Shown here in pieces: positions 6,405 to 8,772 of a DNA stretch of 8,772 nucleotides. How positions within the stretch are numbered: the stretch's first letter is position 1; each line of letters opens with the position of its first letter. The DNA comes from JAFGKK01 sp049684495 (GTDB lineage: Bacteria; Chloroflexota; Anaerolineae; Anaerolineales; RBG-16-64-43), in NCBI GenBank assembly GCA_049684495.1, contig JBAVFZ010000074.1:1-8772 (forward strand), read 5' to 3'. Both the position numbers and the translations under genes were made by a program. Below the pieces are notes generated by a model. The model ran no database searches. It worked only from the letters and a program-made list of their open reading frames with translations, and was not told the origin of the DNA.

Positions 6405-6410
6405 ATTGTA
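6405..6410 (-). promoter_or_regulatory. -10-like box (TACAAT) upstream of the nitroreductase
   Basis: The minus strand reads TTCATGTACAATAATT, 36 nt before the ATG, which would give a leader of about 30 nt. The -35 region at 17 nt (TTCTCT) is weak. Twelve bases are shared with the box upstream of the hydrolase at 2403-2408. Confidence 0.45.
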
Positions 6411-6493
6411 CATGAAAGGGGCAAAGAAGAGAAAATCACACGCAAACCGGTATGCTTATTTTGAGGGACACTGCTGGATGGAGAAAATATTCT

Positions 6494-6550
6494 GCCACAA
6501 AGGGCACAAAATTCACAAATTTATTTTGTGTTCTTTGTGCCTTTTACGGC
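6494..6550. repeat. Imperfect palindrome of the ccacaaag/cacaaa type
   Basis: The left arm from 6494 (gccacaaagggcacaaaa) and the reverse complement of the right arm ending at 6550 (gccgtaaaaggcacaaag) match at 20 of 26 positions, enough for a long, bulged hairpin. The element sits 62 nt after the end of the methyltransferase gene and well before the nitroreductase promoter. No T-run directly follows on the minus strand. The layout (ccacaaag, then cac-aa, then cac-aa) resembles the hairpin arm in the tandem repeat at 1-286, so the two look like variants of one repeat class. Confidence 0.65.
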
Positions 6551-6611
6551 AAAGATTTTTTCTTCCATGGTACCCTTTTTGTCGACCATTAAACCCGGTG
6601 AATTCCCGATC

Positions 6612-7988
6612 CTATTTGACCTTCATTAAAAATAGAATCCGTACGCTTTCCGGAATCGGCGCCGAATCTTCAATCTGAAAAACCTTCTGGAAAGCGGCTT
6701 CAAATCCCTCGCGGGTGTAATCCGGGAATATATCCTTGCGCGTCGAAAGCAGCCGCTTCACCTGGGAATCCGCCTTGGGGATGAATTCCACGATCAGCCG
6801 CGACCCGCAGCGCGCGAATAATTCCGCGATGCTTTCGAGCGGCACGTTGTTGCCGATCGCCAGGTGGTGGACGAGGGCCAGCGCGAGCGCCATGCCGGCC
6901 GGTCCGCGCTGCAGGAAACTGTCCCGTTCGCAGTTCCGCCATCCGAGCGCGGGCGAGGGATTGGTCAGGTCGAGGACGAGCGGCAGAAGGCGCGTATCTT
7001 TTTGCGCCTTTACCGCAAGATAATTCTTCTCCACTGCGCCGTAATCGCTGTCGAAACAGATAACGTCGTTCCCGCGTTCGGCGGCAATCCGGCTGAAGAC
7101 TCCGGTGTTCCCGCCCAGGTCCCAGACCGTCCCCGGTTCATTCCGCCCGAGGAATTCGCCGACGAGTTCCTTTTTCGCCTGGAAGGATCTCTCGGTGTAG
7201 TTGTTCGCTTCATAATACTCGGCCCAATCCGTGCCGGCCGGCTTCCACTGCAGGCTCCGGACGGTGGACTGGAGGCTTTCGATCAATCCGAGGAACGCCG
7301 TCCTGCTCATCCCCTTGCGCGCGCCTTTTCCCGCGGCCGGCGCGGCCGTTTTTTCCTGCATTCCCGCATGCGCATGCAGGTGGAGCATCAGGCCGGGCTG
7401 AAGCCGGGTGCGCAGCGGAAGCAGCCGCGCGGCCAGGCCCAGCGGGATGCCGTCGAGGTAGGCCCGCATCAGCTGGTTCAGGCGCACGTCGGTGTGCGCC
7501 ATCAGCGCGAGCGGCGCCAGAAAATGCTGGCAGAACTGGCGGTAGGCCGCCCACGGTTCTCCTTCGGTGTACGTGTCGAAGGAAAGCGTATCGATGAAGA
7601 CGGGTTTCCCTTCCCGGAATTGCACGTTGTAGGCGGAGGCATCCTTGAGGGTCATGCCGTAGCGCGCGGCCGCCTTCGCGATCCGCAGGGTAAGCAGCGC
7701 CGCGTCCTTGAGCTGGCTGAAACACCACTCGTACGGATAGGAGATAAACCGGACCGGTTCCGGTTGGATGACTTTGTAAGCGATGGCGGGATGGAGCGGC
7801 GCGGTATTGGATTCGCGGTGGGGGATCAGCCGGCCTTTTTCCGTCAGATATTGATACAGGCCGGATGCCATCAAGGCGTCGTATGGGAGCTGGTACTCGC
7901 GGTTGACCTGCCGGAAAAGTTCGGTTCCCTTCCGGAAAAGGAATCCGCTCGGATCCCGGAACGATGCCGGATGCGTTCGGTCAATCAT
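6612..7988 (-). CDS. Kinase-like N-terminal segment fused to a class I SAM methyltransferase (NoeA-like layout)
   Basis: A 458-residue two-part protein. The C-terminal part (about 265-458) is a class I methyltransferase: SAM motif I is VWDLGGNTGVFS at 288-299, the acidic end of strand 2 is D313 (ICFDSDYGAVEK), a post-motif is ALALALVHHLAIGNN at 367-381, and LIVEFIPK lies at 398-405. The N-terminal part (about 15-205) has SYPYEWCFSQLKDAALLTL at 83-101, then LKDASAYNV at 114-122 and FIDTLSFDTY at 131-140. D116 and N121 have the DxxxxN spacing of kinase/aminoglycoside phosphotransferase catalytic loops, and D133 stands where the metal-binding Asp would be. The overall type is often annotated as nodulation protein NoeA-like methyltransferase. 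The ATG overlaps the upstream small gene by 8 nt and has no Shine-Dalgarno, so translation is coupled. The substrate is unknown; an envelope glycan or lipid is a guess from the neighbours. Confidence 0.88.
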   Translation of the reverse strand: MIDRTHPASFRDPSGFLFRKGTELFRQVNREYQLPYDALMASGLYQYLTEKGRLIPHRESNTAPLHPAIAYKVIQPEPVRFISYPYEWCFSQLKDAALLTLRIAKAAARYGMTLKDASAYNVQFREGKPVFIDTLSFDTYTEGEPWAAYRQFCQHFLAPLALMAHTDVRLNQLMRAYLDGIPLGLAARLLPLRTRLQPGLMLHLHAHAGMQEKTAAPAAGKGARKGMSRTAFLGLIESLQSTVRSLQWKPAGTDWAEYYEANNYTERSFQAKKELVGEFLGRNEPGTVWDLGGNTGVFSRIAAERGNDVICFDSDYGAVEKNYLAVKAQKDTRLLPLVLDLTNPSPALGWRNCERDSFLQRGPAGMALALALVHHLAIGNNVPLESIAELFARCGSRLIVEFIPKADSQVKRLLSTRKDIFPDYTREGFEAAFQKVFQIEDSAPIPESVRILFLMKVK

Positions 7989-8208
7989 CGTCGGAGGCGT
8001 TGCTCGCCTGCGACGGGTCGGCGGGTTTCATCCCGAACAACCGCCTGAAGAAGGCGGCCAATTTTTTCCGGAAGGCTCCGATGATGAAGACGACGGACAT
8101 GCCGGCGGCGATGAGGATCTGGAGCAGGATGCTCCCCGTTCCGGGATCCAGATACAGCAATCCGCCGTCGGGATGGGAGGCGGTCAGGGGAAGAATCGAT
8201 TCAAGCAT
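7981..8208 (-). CDS. Small single-pass membrane protein with LDPGTGS motif
   Basis: A 75-residue protein: a short N-terminus, the motif YLDPGTGSILLQ at 19-30, one transmembrane segment at about 27-46 (ILLQILIAAGMSVVFIIGAF), a basic stretch (RKKLAAFFRRLFG, 47-59), and an acidic end finishing in three Asp. I know this LDPGTGS-plus-helix pattern from small uncharacterised bacterial membrane proteins, but have no function for it. I chose ATG 8208 because AAGGAG lies 6 nt upstream (8215-8220). An ATG at 8289, directly after the sulfatase stop, would add 27 residues that are Pro/Arg-rich and lack this ribosome site. Its stop lies inside the start of the methyltransferase gene. It may anchor or assist the sulfatase or methyltransferase (inference). 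Confidence 0.82.
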   Translation of the reverse strand: MLESILPLTASHPDGGLLYLDPGTGSILLQILIAAGMSVVFIIGAFRKKLAAFFRRLFGMKPADPSQASNASDDD

Positions 8209-8289
8209 GGCGCTCTCCTTTTTTCCGGGTGGATTATACCTTTTGAACCGCCATAGGCTCGCCGGCGGACGGGAACCGGCGCTGTCCAT

Positions 8290-8772
8290 TCACTCCAGGC
8301 TCGATACGTCAAATCCGTACTTCCGGAGATGCTCCACCATGATCGCGTGGATGGCATTCCGGTCCGGCAGGTCGGCCGCCGGACACGGCGCCGTATGATC
8401 GAACACGGCCAATTCCGAATAATAATTGATATTCAGGTCCAGCTTGGCCATCTTCTGGCAGATCACCACCTGCAGATAACCGAACTGAAAGAAGGGCGGC
8501 TGGGAGATGGCGGGGTCGATCGAGCACCACCAGTCGGGCGGGGCGCAATAGATCTTGCTCTGGAGCACGCCGGCGCTGATGATCGGCCGCAGGGCGGGCG
8601 GTTCACCCGCCAGCAGGGATTGCCCGGACATGTACGCCGGTTTTTCCATCCCGAGATACTCCAAAATGGTGGGGGCGATGTCGAGGTTCTGCGTGTTGTT
8701 GCGGATCCTCCCCGCGTATTGACCGCCGGGGAAATGAATGAGCAGCGGAATCCGGTCGTTGGTTTTACAGCC
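8290..8772 (-). CDS. Sulfatase/alkaline phosphatase superfamily protein, C-terminal part only
   Basis: The frame is open to the window edge, so only the last 160 residues are seen. They begin CKTNDRIPLLIHFPGG, then NLDIAPTILEYLGMEKP, then MSGQSLL, the typical C-terminal run of type I sulfatases (RVPLIIxxPG, DIxPTILxxxG, GxSLL). These enzymes cleave sulfate or phosphate esters, commonly in the periplasm or outside the cell. The nucleophile motif CxPSR would lie in the missing N-terminal part, so I cannot tell a true sulfatase from a phosphoethanolamine transferase or inactive relative. After the conserved block comes an extra domain of about 95 residues (about 66-160) with several aromatic residues and Cys (YCAPPDWWCS), which I do not recognise. 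The small LDPGTGS gene starts 81 nt later and is probably in the same operon. Confidence 0.87.
   Translation of the reverse strand, partial: GCKTNDRIPLLIHFPGGQYAGRIRNNTQNLDIAPTILEYLGMEKPAYMSGQSLLAGEPPALRPIISAGVLQSKIYCAPPDWWCSIDPAISQPPFFQFGYLQVVICQKMAKLDLNINYYSELAVFDHTAPCPAADLPDRNAIHAIMVEHLRKYGFDVSSLE

Noticed and set aside
6494..6550. Intrinsic terminator after the methyltransferase gene
   Set aside because: The hairpin is AT-rich and imperfect and no T-run directly follows on the minus strand, so I list it as a repeat only.
6864..8048. 394-codon plus-strand frame opposite the kinase-like methyltransferase
   Set aside because: The minus-strand protein has clear motifs, while this one is low in hydrophobic pattern and has no domain.
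8209..8289. Longer start of the LDPGTGS protein at ATG 8289, directly after the sulfatase stop
   Set aside because: The extra 27 residues are Pro/Arg-rich and there is no ribosome site, while ATG 8208 has AAGGAG at ideal distance. It is not excluded, since TGA-ATG junctions can couple translation.

Overview
The window is a compact, GC-rich bacterial stretch in which every gene I accept is on the minus strand, so transcription runs from high to low coordinates. No rRNA, tRNA, CRISPR array, transposase or phage gene is visible. The gene mix (sulfatase, isoprenylcysteine methyltransferase-like enzyme, small nitroreductase, bacteriohemerythrin, zinc alcohol dehydrogenase) and the palindromic intergenic repeats would suit an environmental, possibly low-oxygen bacterium such as a member of the Chloroflexota. 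That placement is a guess from general impression; no marker gene is present.

Regions in order of transcription: (1) 8772-6612 is a tight cluster: the C-terminal end of a sulfatase (its start lies outside the window), a 75-residue single-pass membrane protein with an LDPGTGS motif, and a 458-residue protein joining a kinase-like N-terminal segment to a class I SAM methyltransferase. The last two overlap by 8 nt. (2) 6611-6370 is a 242-nt gap with an imperfect palindrome and a -10-like box. (3) 6369-4430 holds a nitroreductase, an ICMT/PEMT-type membrane methyltransferase and a multi-pass membrane protein of unknown function, probably one transcript. (4) 4429-4241 contains a twin palindrome, then a hemerythrin starting at TTG (4240-3821) in which one iron-ligand His is Asn. 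(5) 3687-2546 holds an uncharacterised 204-residue protein and a GNAT acetyltransferase joined by a GTGA overlap. (6) 2326-378 holds a membrane-anchored alpha/beta hydrolase and a zinc alcohol dehydrogenase, 11 nt apart. (7) 377-1 has no gene; it carries small hairpins and two copies of a 142-bp tandem repeat with an internal long hairpin.

The genes do not form one pathway. The most system-like part is the sulfatase / LDPGTGS protein / kinase-like methyltransferase cluster, which by content could modify a lipid- or glycan-linked envelope molecule (inference). The other notable points are the hemerythrin with an altered iron site and several palindromic intergenic repeats, one of which would fold best as RNA from the strand carrying the genes.
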